Source: Hyphomicrobiales bacterium
Lineage (GTDB): Bacteria > Pseudomonadota > Alphaproteobacteria > Rhizobiales > Rhizobiaceae
Assembly (NCBI GenBank): GCA_900469625.1
Contig: UBXV01000010.1
Coordinates: 1-42,466, forward strand
DNA length: 42,466 bases
Reading direction: 5' to 3'
Shown here piece after piece: positions 26,402 to 35,411 of this stretch. The stretch's first letter is position 1, and every line of letters begins with the position of its first letter. The translations under genes were made by a program, and so were the position numbers. Below the pieces are notes generated by a model that saw only the letters and a program-made list of their open reading frames with translations, had not been told where the DNA came from and did no database searches.

Positions 26402-27865
26402 GTGAAACGACAGATAACTGCACCCGCCGAACCCAGTGACACCGGCTGCGAGCGCACGGGCTCTCACCGGTGGTCGCTTGCGAGCCTGTCGCTCGCGACG
26501 CTGCTGTCCGCACTCGGCACCAGCATCGCCAATGTCGGCCTGCCCGCGATCGCGCACGCCTTCGAAGCGCCGTTCCAGGACGTGCAATGGGTGGTGGTCG
26601 CCTATCTGCTTGCCATCACGGCGTTGATCGTCGGCGCCGGGCGGCTAGGGGATATCGTCGGCAGACGCCGCCTGCTGCTGACGGGCATCGGCCTGTTCAC
26701 CCTGGCGTTCGGCCTCGCCGGCCTTGCCCCGACGCTGTGGCTGCTGGTCGCAGCGCGCGCGATGCAGGGAGTTGGCGCCGCAATCATGATGGCGCTGGGC
26801 ATGGCCTTCGTCGCCGAGACCGTTCCGAAGGAGCGGGTCGGCAGCGCCATGGGCCTGCTCGCAACGATGTCGGCGATCGGCACAGCGCTCGGACCGTCGC
26901 TCGGCGGCGCGCTGATTTCGGGCTTCGGCTGGCGTGCCGTCTTCCTCGTCACCGTGCCTCTCGGCATGCTGACCTATGGTCTCGCCCGTCGACATCTCCC
27001 CGCCCACCGGCATGTGGCGGCAACGACCCCTGCCCGCATCGACGTCGCCGGCACCATCCTGCTGGCATCGACGCTGACGGCCTATGCGCTCGCCATGACC
27101 ACCGGGCGCGGCCATTTCGGCACGGTCAATATCGCCCTGCTGCTGCTCGCGGCACTGGGTATCCGGGTTTTCACGATGGTCGAAACCAGGGTCGCGTCGC
27201 CGCTGGTGGATCTGGCGATGTTTCGCGATCCACTCCTTTGTGCAAGCCTGATGGCGAACGGGCTGGTTTCCACGGTCATGATGACGACCCTGGTTGTCGG
27301 TCCCTTTTATCTCGCGCGCGCCCTGGGGCTCGATGCGGCAGCCACCGGCCTCATCCTGTCGGCCGGTCCGGTGGTGGCGGCATTGAGCGGCGTTCCCGCT
27401 GGCCGCCTGGTCGACCGTTTCGGTGCACGGCCGGTAACGATGGCGGGACTAGGTGCAATCGCGACCGGCGCTATCGCCCTCTCCATTCTGCCGGCGTCCT
27501 GCGGGATCCCTGGCTACCTGGCTCCGATCGTCGTCATCACCGCGGGCTATGCCCTCTTTCAGGCCGCCAACAACACCGCGGTCATGGCGGGCATCGCCGC
27601 CGATCGCCGCGGCGTCGTTTCCGGCCTCGTCAACCTGTCGCGCAACCTCGGGCTGGTCACCGGCGCCTCCGCAATGGGAGCTGTCTTCGTGCTGGCGTCG
27701 GATGCCTCCGACATCACCCTCGCACGGCCCGAAGCCGTCGCGTCGGGCATGCGACTGACCTTTGCGGTCGCGGCCTTTCTCGTTGCGCTCGCAATCGCGA
27801 TTGCCTTGGCTGGGCGTGCGCTGGCTGCATCCTCACCGGCACGCGAGCCATCGCCTGAGAACTGA
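26402..27865 (+). CDS. MFS multidrug exporter, DHA2/EmrB-QacA type
   Basis: 487 residues from GTG 26402, with AAGGAAG upstream. About 14 hydrophobic segments. The N-terminal half shows the drug/H+ antiporter pattern: SALGTSIANVGLPAIAHAF (motif D1-like), WVVVAYLLAITALI, motif A as GRLGDIVGRRRLLLTG, ARAMQGVGAAIMMALG, and motif C as LGPSLGGALISGFGWRAVFL. Motif A is repeated in the second half as GRLVDRFGARPVT. Such proteins export drugs or metabolites with proton exchange across the inner membrane. Regulated probably by the divergent LysR protein. There is no partner membrane-fusion protein here. Substrate unknown. Confidence 0.92.
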   Translation: MKRQITAPAEPSDTGCERTGSHRWSLASLSLATLLSALGTSIANVGLPAIAHAFEAPFQDVQWVVVAYLLAITALIVGAGRLGDIVGRRRLLLTGIGLFTLAFGLAGLAPTLWLLVAARAMQGVGAAIMMALGMAFVAETVPKERVGSAMGLLATMSAIGTALGPSLGGALISGFGWRAVFLVTVPLGMLTYGLARRHLPAHRHVAATTPARIDVAGTILLASTLTAYALAMTTGRGHFGTVNIALLLLAALGIRVFTMVETRVASPLVDLAMFRDPLLCASLMANGLVSTVMMTTLVVGPFYLARALGLDAAATGLILSAGPVVAALSGVPAGRLVDRFGARPVTMAGLGAIATGAIALSILPASCGIPGYLAPIVVITAGYALFQAANNTAVMAGIAADRRGVVSGLVNLSRNLGLVTGASAMGAVFVLASDASDITLARPEAVASGMRLTFAVAAFLVALAIAIALAGRALAASSPAREPSPEN

Positions 27866-27881
27866 TCGCGTCCGCGCCGGC

Positions 27882-27901
27882 TGGCCGCCCACTGGCGGCC
27901 A
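27882..27901. terminator. Hairpin between convergent MFS and ClpP-like genes
   Basis: TGGCCGCC-CACT-GGCGGCCA gives a perfect 8-base GC-rich stem with a 4-base loop in the 42-base gap between two convergent genes. Its position suits a shared two-way terminator; there is no T-run on either side, so it may act only with Rho or as a barrier. Confidence 0.5.
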
Positions 27902-27907
27902 CCGGCT

Positions 27908-28777
27908 TCACTCCAGATCGAGCGTCGTGAACAACCGGCAATTGGCCGCTGCCGGCACCGTTCTGCAAACTTCGGCCGAGGTCAAAAGTTCGACCCCGCC
28001 GAGCTTGGTCGTCAGCTTCATCTCCAGCATGGCGACCGGCTCGATCTTGCGGATGTCGGCAGCGGGCGTGATCTTCATCAGGTCGACGACGGCGCCACCG
28101 ACGCCCATTTCCGTAAGGTAGGACTTGAGCTTGCGCTCGGTCTCCTTGCTCATCTCGTAGGTCTTGTAGCCACCGATATTCCTGCGGCTGACGACCTTCT
28201 TGCTGGTCATCGTCTTCTTGCCGTTCACGACGCGGTACTTTGCCCGATATTGCGTCTCGATCTGGACGTAGGTCGTGGTGATCTGGTGGACACCGAGAAA
28301 TGCCCATTCGCCGACGACCCGCAAGGTGCCGCCGGCCAGCATCAGCGGGCATGCCGAGTTGCAATAGGCGTCACCGGAATAGGCGATGCCGATGCGGCGC
28401 GCGCCCTGACGATCGCGATCGATGCAATCCTCCTGCTCTGGCTGACAGTCGATCAGCCGGGTCTTGCCCACGGCCACTTCGATCTGGCGCGCCCGGATCA
28501 TCCGGCCGATCGAGAGCGCCGCATCGACGTTGCCGCCGGGAGACGTGACGACGATCGGCAGGCGGCGATCACCGATCGACTTGAGCAGCTTCTTGAACAG
28601 CGCCGGGCTTTCATCGACGATCGTTCCCTCCGCCGATATCCATTCGGCACAGGTCGGCTCGCACCCCGGCTGACCGCTGCGAACGACGAAGAACTGCATT
28701 TCGCCACCTTCGGGCTGTGACGCCCGAGCCGCTCCGCCCGATGCGACAGTCGCAGCCAACAGGCAAGCTATAACCAT
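27908..28777 (-). CDS. ClpP-like periplasmic protein (COG3904-type)
   Basis: 289 residues from ATG 28777, which begins the signal peptide MVIACLLAATVASGGAARA; the reading upstream to 28882 would start at TTG and is less likely. The mature part has a ClpP/crotonase-type core: IVVTSPGGNVDAALSIGRMI, then GDAYCNSACPLMLAGG with the candidate nucleophile Ser after Asn, and a following GVHQ segment with the His. Six or more cysteines in the mature part suggest disulfides. Such proteins are common and uncharacterised in rhizobia. Exported, probably periplasmic; peptidase activity is inferred from the fold only. Confidence 0.8.
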   Translation of the reverse strand: MVIACLLAATVASGGAARASQPEGGEMQFFVVRSGQPGCEPTCAEWISAEGTIVDESPALFKKLLKSIGDRRLPIVVTSPGGNVDAALSIGRMIRARQIEVAVGKTRLIDCQPEQEDCIDRDRQGARRIGIAYSGDAYCNSACPLMLAGGTLRVVGEWAFLGVHQITTTYVQIETQYRAKYRVVNGKKTMTSKKVVSRRNIGGYKTYEMSKETERKLKSYLTEMGVGGAVVDLMKITPAADIRKIEPVAMLEMKLTTKLGGVELLTSAEVCRTVPAAANCRLFTTLDLE

Positions 28778-29310
28778 TGAACCCCGAAGCACTTCGCGTG
28801 AAAATGCCGTGCCGCGCAAGGAAGTGCACCTCCTCTCGACTGTTTCGCACCGGATCTTCCAAGCGGGACGATCACGCCCCAACCCTTGTCTCGCATAGCC
28901 GGTGCTGCGCCGGATTGAAGAAACGCCATGCCATAAATGTACGTATCGAAACGAATGCGCTGTCCCGCACGATCGTTGAAATCATGCATGGGAAGGCAAA
29001 AAGAAAATGCGGATTGCGTGGATCTGGAATGAAATCAAAAATAGCACGGGCCATTAATATGAGGCAATACTCATATAAGCGTAGTCGCGGCGGAGAAGTG
29101 AGCCATTCGGCCAATTCCGCCATCTGATCTGCGTCCCGAAAGGGCTCCTGCACCTCAAAAAAAATGCCATCGATCAGCGTTGAAACACCGGCGTTCGCGC
29201 CGTTGCAGCGACACGATCGTACCTCCGCGCGATCGTTCGGGCACAAGGGGGGCTAGATACGGCGACGCCGCTTTGACAACATAGGCGCTCAAGGCAGGGT
29301 TGGCGATTCG
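28778..29310. other. Intergenic region without a supported gene
   Basis: 533 bases. Both strands hold open frames of about 120 codons, but none has a ribosome site, family resemblance or rhizobial codon pattern. The stretch 28990-29080 is clearly more AT-rich than the rest and probably holds promoters for the flanking divergent genes. No repeat or RNA structure stood out. Confidence 0.5.
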
Positions 29311-29754
29311 ATGACGATATACTTCAAGGCGGCGATTTCCGATGACGTGGCATTCGGAATGATTGAACGGTGTTTTGCCGATCCGGATGACTATGACGGT
29401 TATCTCGACATCTTCGGCGATCACACCGAACAGACCGTCTCATGGAGCAAAGGCAGGTCCGCCGACGAGTTCAAGGACCAGATCACCGAGGCATTGCGTG
29501 CGGCCTGGGAGACGGCGCGTTTCTGGCAGGTTTACGAGCGGCGCGAAGACCGCGACGATCCCGCAACCAATGAAATTCGACGCGCCGCCATCGATCTGAC
29601 CCGTGCCTATGGCGGCGTGATCGTCATCACGCTCAGCCTGCTTGGTCGGCGCAGCAGTGCCAACGATCTCGAACTGGTGTTCTTGTGCTTCGAGGAAGAT
29701 GCCCAGCGCCGGAATTTTCGCGTGCGGTACGACGGGAAATTCGTTCCGGCCTGA
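29311..29754 (+). CDS. Small acidic protein of unknown function
   Basis: 147 residues, soluble, with many acidic residues in the first half (FADPDDYDGYLDIFGDH) and a hydrophobic beta-like stretch GGVIVITLSLLG near residue 100. There is an AGGG 11 bases before the ATG. No signal peptide, membrane segment or known motif. The codon pattern (G/C at third positions) supports a real gene. It converges on the next small gene. I do not recognise the family. Confidence 0.6.
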   Translation: MTIYFKAAISDDVAFGMIERCFADPDDYDGYLDIFGDHTEQTVSWSKGRSADEFKDQITEALRAAWETARFWQVYERREDRDDPATNEIRRAAIDLTRAYGGVIVITLSLLGRRSSANDLELVFLCFEEDAQRRNFRVRYDGKFVPA

Positions 29755-29791
29755 GGCCCAGTTCCCGGCTGCAAGCGTGCGGCCTGACGCG

Positions 29792-30037
29792 CTAGTGAAG
29801 TTTCCTCGATAGCAGTTGCAGGGACGCGGTCTCCTCGAACAGGTGGATGTCCTCGTTCAGCGACCCGCGATGTTTATGCGACAGGCTGACAAGGCAGTCG
29901 GCAACTTCATCGGACGTCCACCCGGCGGCTTCTGCGCGCTCCACCAGGTCCAGGAAGGCGGCATCGACGGCACCCTCGCAGTCCTGCTCCCGATCCGGAT
30001 GTCCGTGGCTGATCAGTGGCACAGCGATTTTGGTCAT
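29792..30037 (-). CDS. Small conserved-looking protein of unknown function
   Basis: 81 residues from ATG 30037, which has GGGAGG seven bases upstream, a strong ribosome site. Sequence begins MTKIAVPLISHGHPDREQDC and continues with an amphipathic helical part (AAFLDLVERAEAAGWTSDEV, then DCLVSLSHKHRGS). It is probably soluble and all-alpha. The AGW-S-xx-EV pattern is reminiscent of small rhizobial regulators-like proteins, but no function can be given. Confidence 0.65.
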   Translation of the reverse strand: MTKIAVPLISHGHPDREQDCEGAVDAAFLDLVERAEAAGWTSDEVADCLVSLSHKHRGSLNEDIHLFEETASLQLLSRKLH

Positions 30038-30632
30038 CAACGATCCTCCCATATGAAGGATAATGTGACGGTGAACGGCTGCAAAGCGACCAAAGTCGGA
30101 CCTTTACGGCGACCTTGGTGTTTCCGGCGCATTTCACACCGAATTTAACTGGACAAAAATAATCATAAAAAAATCGGCGTTTGGCGAGAAAAAATCGCGA
30201 GCCGGTCGTCTTTGTTTGAAAGCGCATGCCGACGCACTGCGCCGAAAGCCGAGACGGGTGGAAGATGAACGCACCGGAATGCCGTAACGGACGTCCGCCG
30301 TTCCGGGGGAAACGAGGCTTGACCGGCCCGTTTCTGCCTGGGACGCGCGCGGCCGACACCCGTGCGTCCTTGGCTTTGCACGCTGTTTCGCCTTCGCCCG
30401 TCAACGGCGGATCAGCCGGACACACTCCGTCCGGACCGCTCTCCCGTGATGCCCGGCTTCCCGCCGGGCGCACCTTGCGCCAATCCCACCCGCCACCAGC
30501 GGCGGGCGGCACACCGGTGGCGACGCACATCGCGCCAACCTGAGAAAGCTCACCAGGAAAATTCAATGCGTTGCGCCTCCCACGCGACGCGATTGCGCGA
30601 CTTTGCATGTCGCGTGCCGAGGATCGACAAAC
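30038..30632. other. Long intergenic region upstream of the petrobactin operon
   Basis: 595 bases. The left part (30145-30195) is AT-rich and likely carries promoters. The middle (30400-30510) is a GC-rich run of inverted repeats, listed separately. Open frames of about 100 codons cross it on both strands but look like structure-driven shadows (Pro/Arg/Gly-rich, no ribosome site). I looked for Fur, RirA (TGA-N9-TCA) and Irr sites near the operon start and found no exact match. Confidence 0.5.
30416..30506. ncRNA. Candidate structured RNA or palindromic repeat cluster
   Basis: Four perfect inverted repeats lie within 91 bases: CCGGAC-7-GTCCGG (30416-30434), GCCCGGC-5-GCCGGGC (30451-30469), GGCGC-5-GCGCC (30467-30481) and CCCGCC-6-GGCGGG (30489-30506). 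The second and third overlap by three bases, so they cannot form together. This density exceeds anything else in the window. It could be a leader RNA, an sRNA or a REP-type element; the strand is unknown. It does not match a riboswitch class I can recognise. Confidence 0.35.
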
Positions 30633-32417
30633 ATGAAATCGTCTAGGCAAATCGCAGAAACTGCGACATTTCAAAGCTTCGCCAACTGCTATCTGAGAGA
30701 GGTCAATTCCGGCGTACCGGTGATGCACCGGACCGCCGGCGGGTCCTGCGACAGCATCGAATGGTCGCTTCCCCGCCAGCAGATCATGCTGCGCGCGGAG
30801 GTGGCTTCATCGTCCCTTTGCGGTCCGCTTCACTTCGGCAGAGCCTGGGTCAGGAACCTCTCCGAGCCATCGTGGCGTCCGATCGAGCTGATGTCCGCTC
30901 TTCATATGCTCGTCCAGGCCGCCTACCGCCAGGACGATGCCGGCCAGACCGATGCGTTGCGCGGCTTTGAACTCGAACTTTTGATCCGCGTGCTCGAAAG
31001 CTACCAGCAGACGGCGCTCTATCTCGATAACGCAAAACTCTGTGAAGACGGGATCGGCGAGTTTCTCGAGGCTGAGCAGTCGCTCGTCTTCGGGCACTGG
31101 CTGCACCCGACGCCGAAGAGCCGGCAAGGCATGAGCTATTGGCAGCAGGAGAGCTACGCTCCCGAACTGCGCGGCCAGTTCAGGCTACAATATTTCGCAG
31201 CGAAGATGGACCACGTCCGCCATGCGTCCTCGCGCCCGACGGAGGCACCGGACATCGTGCGCTCCCTCGCCAAGCTCGACACGGCAGATCTGGGCCTTGC
31301 CGACGACGAGTGCCTGTTGCCGATGCACCCGCTGCAGGCGGAGGCCCTGCTTCTCGACCCCGGCATTCAGGCGATGCAGCATGCCGGCATCCTGCGGCAC
31401 CTCGGCCCGGCGGGTTCCCTCTTCAGCGCCACATCCTCCGTTCGCACCGTCTATGGCGCGCACGAAGACTGGATGCTGAAATTTTCGCTGCCGGTGCGCA
31501 TCACCAATTCTGTGCGCCTGAACCGAAGGCAGGAACTGGAGGCCGGCGTCGCCATGGCTCGGCTGGTCGACCGGATCGGCCTTGCCCGACGCTCGACGAC
31601 CTTCCGCATCATCCAGGATCCAGCCTATGTGACGCTCGACGTGCCCGGGCAAAGCGAGAGCGGTTTCGAGGTGATCCTGCGTGAAAACCCCTTTGCCCAC
31701 GGCAGGGGCGTGGGCGTCGTGACGCTGGCGGCGCTGACCGCAGACCCGCTTCCGCAGGCGCCATCAAGGCTCGAAACCCTCCTGCGCACGATTTCCCTGA
31801 GGGACGCCGAGGCCGTCGCCGACACCTGCCTCGTCTGGTTCCAGCGCTATCTTGCCTGCGCAGTCGAGCCGCTGATCCGTCTCTACGACGACTACGGCAT
31901 CGCGCTCGAAGCGCACCAGCAAAACAGCCTGCTGGACATCAGCGCCGGCTACCCCTCGGTCAGCTACTACCGCGACAACCAGGGCTTTTATCTCTCGGAA
32001 CGGTACCGCAACCTGCTTTCGAGCCATGTCCCGGAAACCGCAACGATCCCGTCGCTCTATTTCCCCGAGAGCGAAATCCGCGACCGCTTCGCCTATTACC
32101 TCATCGTCAACCAGGTCTTTTCCGTCATCAGCCGCATCGGCCACGACGGACTATGCGACGAAGGCATGCTGCTGCGCATGCTGCGCAACCACCTGGAGCG
32201 CTGCGCGCAGACGATGACCGGGGCCGGGCGCGACTTTGCCCGCCACGTGCTGGACCTGCCGACGATTGCCTCCAAGGCCAACCTGACCACCCGACTGTTC
32301 AATGTCGACGAACTGCAATCCGACCACGCTCCGATCCTTTACCGCCCTGTTCCAAACCCGTTGCGGGCGCCCGCGGCACTGACAGCATCGAGGACCAGCC
32401 ATGCCATTGCCTCTTGA
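30633..32417 (+). CDS. asbA: Petrobactin synthetase AsbA-like (NIS synthetase, IucA/IucC family)
   Basis: 594 residues, close to known AsbA (about 600). Start ATG 30633 with GAGG ten bases upstream; an earlier in-frame start at 30603 lacks one. NIS synthetases adenylate a carboxyl of citrate and form an amide with an amine. The ATP-binding core is visible: LLPMHPLQAEALL, FSATSSVRTVYGA, KFSLPVRITNSVRLNRRQEL and, in the thumb/palm region, GIALEAHQQNSLLD. AsbA is known to join citrate to spermidine (or its 3,4-dihydroxybenzoyl form). First gene of a five-gene operon; it overlaps asbB by 17 bases. The N-terminal SFANCYLREV segment is typical of the AsbA branch. Cytoplasmic. Confidence 0.93.
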   Translation: MKSSRQIAETATFQSFANCYLREVNSGVPVMHRTAGGSCDSIEWSLPRQQIMLRAEVASSSLCGPLHFGRAWVRNLSEPSWRPIELMSALHMLVQAAYRQDDAGQTDALRGFELELLIRVLESYQQTALYLDNAKLCEDGIGEFLEAEQSLVFGHWLHPTPKSRQGMSYWQQESYAPELRGQFRLQYFAAKMDHVRHASSRPTEAPDIVRSLAKLDTADLGLADDECLLPMHPLQAEALLLDPGIQAMQHAGILRHLGPAGSLFSATSSVRTVYGAHEDWMLKFSLPVRITNSVRLNRRQELEAGVAMARLVDRIGLARRSTTFRIIQDPAYVTLDVPGQSESGFEVILRENPFAHGRGVGVVTLAALTADPLPQAPSRLETLLRTISLRDAEAVADTCLVWFQRYLACAVEPLIRLYDDYGIALEAHQQNSLLDISAGYPSVSYYRDNQGFYLSERYRNLLSSHVPETATIPSLYFPESEIRDRFAYYLIVNQVFSVISRIGHDGLCDEGMLLRMLRNHLERCAQTMTGAGRDFARHVLDLPTIASKANLTTRLFNVDELQSDHAPILYRPVPNPLRAPAALTASRTSHAIAS

Positions 32418-34134
32418 TATCAAGGGACGCCATGACGATCGGGTGCTTCGCCAGCTAGTCGCCGCCCTCCTGTTCGAAGGCATCATCGAGGCGCATCGAA
32501 GCGATGTCGGCGGGACGGCACAGTTTCGCTGGAGCCTCGGTGACCGCGACTTCCGGTGCGACGCCGTGCCCGGCGCTTTTGGGCGGGTTCGGCCGCTGCC
32601 GGGGTCGGTGCAGATGCGCGAAAATGAAGGCAGCTGGAGCGAGGCTTCGCTCCCGCTTCTCGTCTCCGCCCTGCCCGGCACCGGCATCACCCGGGCGAAA
32701 CTGCTGAACGAGATGAAGCAGACGGTCGCCTTTTCCGAATGGAACGACCGCCACATCGCGCCCCGAACGCGGCGGGGGATGACCTTCGCCGATCTCGAAG
32801 GCGCCATCGACGAGGGCCATCCCTACCATCCCTGCTACAAGGCGCGCACCGGCTTTTCCAACGCCGACCACGCGTTTTTCGGGCCGGAAACAGGAGGGAC
32901 GTTTCAGCTCGTCTGGCTGCTCGTCGCCCGCCGCCATCTGCGCCAGGCCCTGCCCGGTGACGAAGAGGCCTTCTGGCGAAGGGAACTCGGCGAGGAAACC
33001 TGGGCGCAACTTCAGGCAAAGCGGGATGAACTCGACGCCCCCGTCGAGGATTTCGGCCTGGTGCCGCTGCATCCGTGGCAATGGCGCAATCTGGGCGAGA
33101 CACTGACGGCCGGCTGGATTGCTGCCGGCGAGGCCCATTGCCTCGGCCCGCTCGGCGACCGTTACACTGCCACCCAGTCGGTGCGCTCGCTTCTCAACCG
33201 CGACCGACCGCTGGCCGCCAGCATCAAGCTGCCGCTCAACATCGTCAACACCTCGTCCCGGCGCATCCTCGAGCCGCACTCGGTCTGCACCGCCCCGGTC
33301 ATATCGCGTTGGATCGGCGGGATCGTCGCAGCGGATCCGCAATTCAGCAAAGACTACCCGCTGACCATCCTTGAGGAATATGCCGGCGTCATCGCCGATG
33401 CGCACGAGCCGCTGGCCGGGCAGGTGGGCGCGATCTGGCGCGAAAGCGCCGAGGCGACGCTTAAAGCCGGAGAAACCGTCATCCCCTTCACGGCGCTGAT
33501 GATGATGGAGGTGGACGGACGGCCCTTTGCCGACGACTGGGTCCAGCGTTTCGGGCTGATGCCGTGGATCAACCGGCTTCTCGAAATCGCCGTCCTGCCA
33601 GTCTGGCATCTGCTCGTCCACCACGGCATCGCGGTTGAGGCACACGGCCAGAACATGCTGCTCGTGCACCGTGACGGCTGGCCGGAACGGCTGATCCTGC
33701 GCGACTTCCACGAAAGCATCGAGTTCTCGCCCGGTTTCCTGCGCGAACCCGAAAAGGCACCGGACTTTCTGCCCCTGCACCCGTCCTACCGCGACGCCGA
33801 ACCGGACCAGTTCTACTGGACCGACAACCTGGATTCGCTGCGCGAACTGGTGATGGACACGCTGTTCGTCTACAATTTGAGCGAAATCAGCCACCTTCTC
33901 GCCCATTGCTACAACCTTGGCGAACCGCTGTTCTGGCAGCGGGTGCAAAGCCTGCTGTCCTCCTATGCGCTGAGGCACGGCGCGGGCAGGCAGGCACAGC
34001 TCGGTCACGACCGGCCGGAAATTCTCACCGAATCCCTGATGACGAGGAAGCTCTTCGCGCGCAAGCCCGAGTACCACCACGTGGTGCCCAATGCGCTTGC
34101 CGCGGACAAGCTTCAACGAAGGAGAAAGCCATGA
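32401..34134 (+). CDS. asbB: Petrobactin synthetase AsbB-like (NIS synthetase)
   Basis: 577 residues, somewhat shorter than Bacillus AsbB. Start ATG 32401 with GAGGA upstream, inside the end of asbA. Core motifs: GLVPLHPWQWRN, TATQSVRSLLNRDRP, IKLPLNIVNTSSRRIL, and GIAVEAHGQNMLLVHRDG followed by LRDFHESIEFSPG. These are the ATP, citrate and Mg-binding elements of IucA/IucC proteins. AsbB adds the second dihydroxybenzoyl-spermidine arm to the citrate intermediate to finish petrobactin. Its stop overlaps the asbC start (ATGA), so translation is coupled. Confidence 0.93.
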   Translation: MPLPLDIKGRHDDRVLRQLVAALLFEGIIEAHRSDVGGTAQFRWSLGDRDFRCDAVPGAFGRVRPLPGSVQMRENEGSWSEASLPLLVSALPGTGITRAKLLNEMKQTVAFSEWNDRHIAPRTRRGMTFADLEGAIDEGHPYHPCYKARTGFSNADHAFFGPETGGTFQLVWLLVARRHLRQALPGDEEAFWRRELGEETWAQLQAKRDELDAPVEDFGLVPLHPWQWRNLGETLTAGWIAAGEAHCLGPLGDRYTATQSVRSLLNRDRPLAASIKLPLNIVNTSSRRILEPHSVCTAPVISRWIGGIVAADPQFSKDYPLTILEEYAGVIADAHEPLAGQVGAIWRESAEATLKAGETVIPFTALMMMEVDGRPFADDWVQRFGLMPWINRLLEIAVLPVWHLLVHHGIAVEAHGQNMLLVHRDGWPERLILRDFHESIEFSPGFLREPEKAPDFLPLHPSYRDAEPDQFYWTDNLDSLRELVMDTLFVYNLSEISHLLAHCYNLGEPLFWQRVQSLLSSYALRHGAGRQAQLGHDRPEILTESLMTRKLFARKPEYHHVVPNALAADKLQRRRKP

Positions 34135-35411
34135 TCCGCATCGACGACAGGCTCTATGATCGTGCCCATTTCGACGAGACATCCGCGCGACTTGCCGCCC
34201 AGATCGGCCTGAAGGCGCGCGACGACGGTCGTTACGCCGTCTGCTTTACAGACACGGCCGACTGGCTGGCGTCGTTCTTCGCCATCCGCACGGCTGGTGC
34301 CAGCGTTCTGCCGATCCACCCGGGAACGCCCTATGCCGCGGCGCGCAAGCTTGCCGTCGGCGCTGGCTGCGACCGCCTTTTCTATAACAGCCTGACGGCG
34401 GAGGTGCTCGACCGGCCGGCGGACGCCCCGTGCGAAGGCATGCTCCTGCAGATGAGTTCGGGCACGACGGGAGCGCCCAAATGCGTGGCGCGAAGCTGGG
34501 GCAATATCGACGCCGAGATCGAAAGCTATATCGCCACCTTCCGCGAACCGCAGGACATGACCCCGGTCGTCGCCTGCCCGACCACCCATTCCTATGGTCT
34601 GATCTGCGGCATACTGGTGGCGCTCGCGCGTGGCCAGACGCCTGTTGTCGTCAACACGGCCAACCCGAAATATCTACTGAAGGTCCTGCGCGAAACCGAG
34701 CGGCCACTGCTCTACTCCTCGCCGGCCATCCTGCATACGCTGGCCCGGCTGATCCCCGACGGCGAGCAGATCCACGCAACGATGACGTCCGGCACGCTGC
34801 TCCCCGATTCCTGGTTTGCCCAGATCCGGGCGAAGAGCCGTTACATGTTCCAGCAATATGGTTGCTCGGAAGCTGGATGCATCGCCATCAATCCCGATGT
34901 CACTGCCGCCGGCGACATGGGTTTCGTGCTGCCGCATCTGCTGTCGCAGACAGGAAACGCTGCCGAGGACGCCGGAGAAATCGTCGTGGCGAAGAACGAC
35001 GGCGTCGCCATCCACACCCGCGACCTCGGCTATCGCCGCGCTGATGGCATGCTGGTCTTCGTGTCGCGCATGGACGACATGATCAATGTCTCCGGTCTCA
35101 ACGTTTATCCACGAGACGTGGAGGATGCGGTGATGGCGATGCCGGAGGTCTCGGACGCCGTTGCCTTTCGGATCGGCGACCGCTTCGCCGGCGAACGTGT
35201 CGCGCTGCTGTTCAGCGCAGAAGAAACCGTGGCACCCCAGGCGATCCGCGAATGGTGCAACAAGCACCTCGCCAGCCATCAGTTGCCGATGGACATCCGC
35301 CAGGTCGAGGCTATTCCGCGCCAGGCCAATGGCAAGATCAGCCGCCGCGAGGTGGCCGCGCGCCACGCCGCCGGCGAGTTCAGCAAACCGATCGCCGGAG
35401 CAGCGTCATGA
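34131..35411 (+). CDS. asbC: 3,4-dihydroxybenzoyl-AMP ligase AsbC-like
   Basis: 426 residues, short for an AMP ligase but normal for AsbC. Start ATG 34131 preceded by AAGGAG, in ATGA overlap with asbB; the frame stays open upstream to 33906 but only as a shadow of asbB. Motifs: P-loop-like MSSGTTGAPKCVARSW, QQYGCSEAGCIAINPD, IHTRDLGYRRADGM, VSRMDDMINVSGLNVYPRDV and the late lysine in RQANGKISRRE. It activates 3,4-dihydroxybenzoate with ATP and loads it on the aryl-carrier part of the next protein. AsbC is selective for 3,4- over 2,3-dihydroxybenzoate; this follows from the family, not from the residues seen here. Confidence 0.93.
   Translation: MIRIDDRLYDRAHFDETSARLAAQIGLKARDDGRYAVCFTDTADWLASFFAIRTAGASVLPIHPGTPYAAARKLAVGAGCDRLFYNSLTAEVLDRPADAPCEGMLLQMSSGTTGAPKCVARSWGNIDAEIESYIATFREPQDMTPVVACPTTHSYGLICGILVALARGQTPVVVNTANPKYLLKVLRETERPLLYSSPAILHTLARLIPDGEQIHATMTSGTLLPDSWFAQIRAKSRYMFQQYGCSEAGCIAINPDVTAAGDMGFVLPHLLSQTGNAAEDAGEIVVAKNDGVAIHTRDLGYRRADGMLVFVSRMDDMINVSGLNVYPRDVEDAVMAMPEVSDAVAFRIGDRFAGERVALLFSAEETVAPQAIREWCNKHLASHQLPMDIRQVEAIPRQANGKISRREVAARHAAGEFSKPIAGAAS

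Noticed and set aside
28872-29246. A 124-codon minus-strand frame
   Set aside because: No ribosome site, mixed composition, crosses an AT-rich promoter-like stretch, and no recognisable motif.
30151-30165. RirA iron-responsive site (minus strand TGA-N9-TCC)
   Set aside because: The last base differs from TGA-N9-TCA and it lies about 470 bases before asbA, closer to the opposite small gene.
30330-30450. Glycine riboswitch on the minus strand
   Set aside because: GGGAGAG and GGCGAAGGCGAAAC look suggestive, but the partner CTCTCAGGC segment is missing, so the aptamer stem cannot close.
30226-30543. A 105-codon plus-strand frame and a 273-codon minus-strand frame through the hairpin-rich gap
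   Set aside because: Both are Pro/Gly/Arg-rich, have no ribosome site and cross perfect hairpins. The minus frame also runs into the start of asbA. I treat the region as non-coding.
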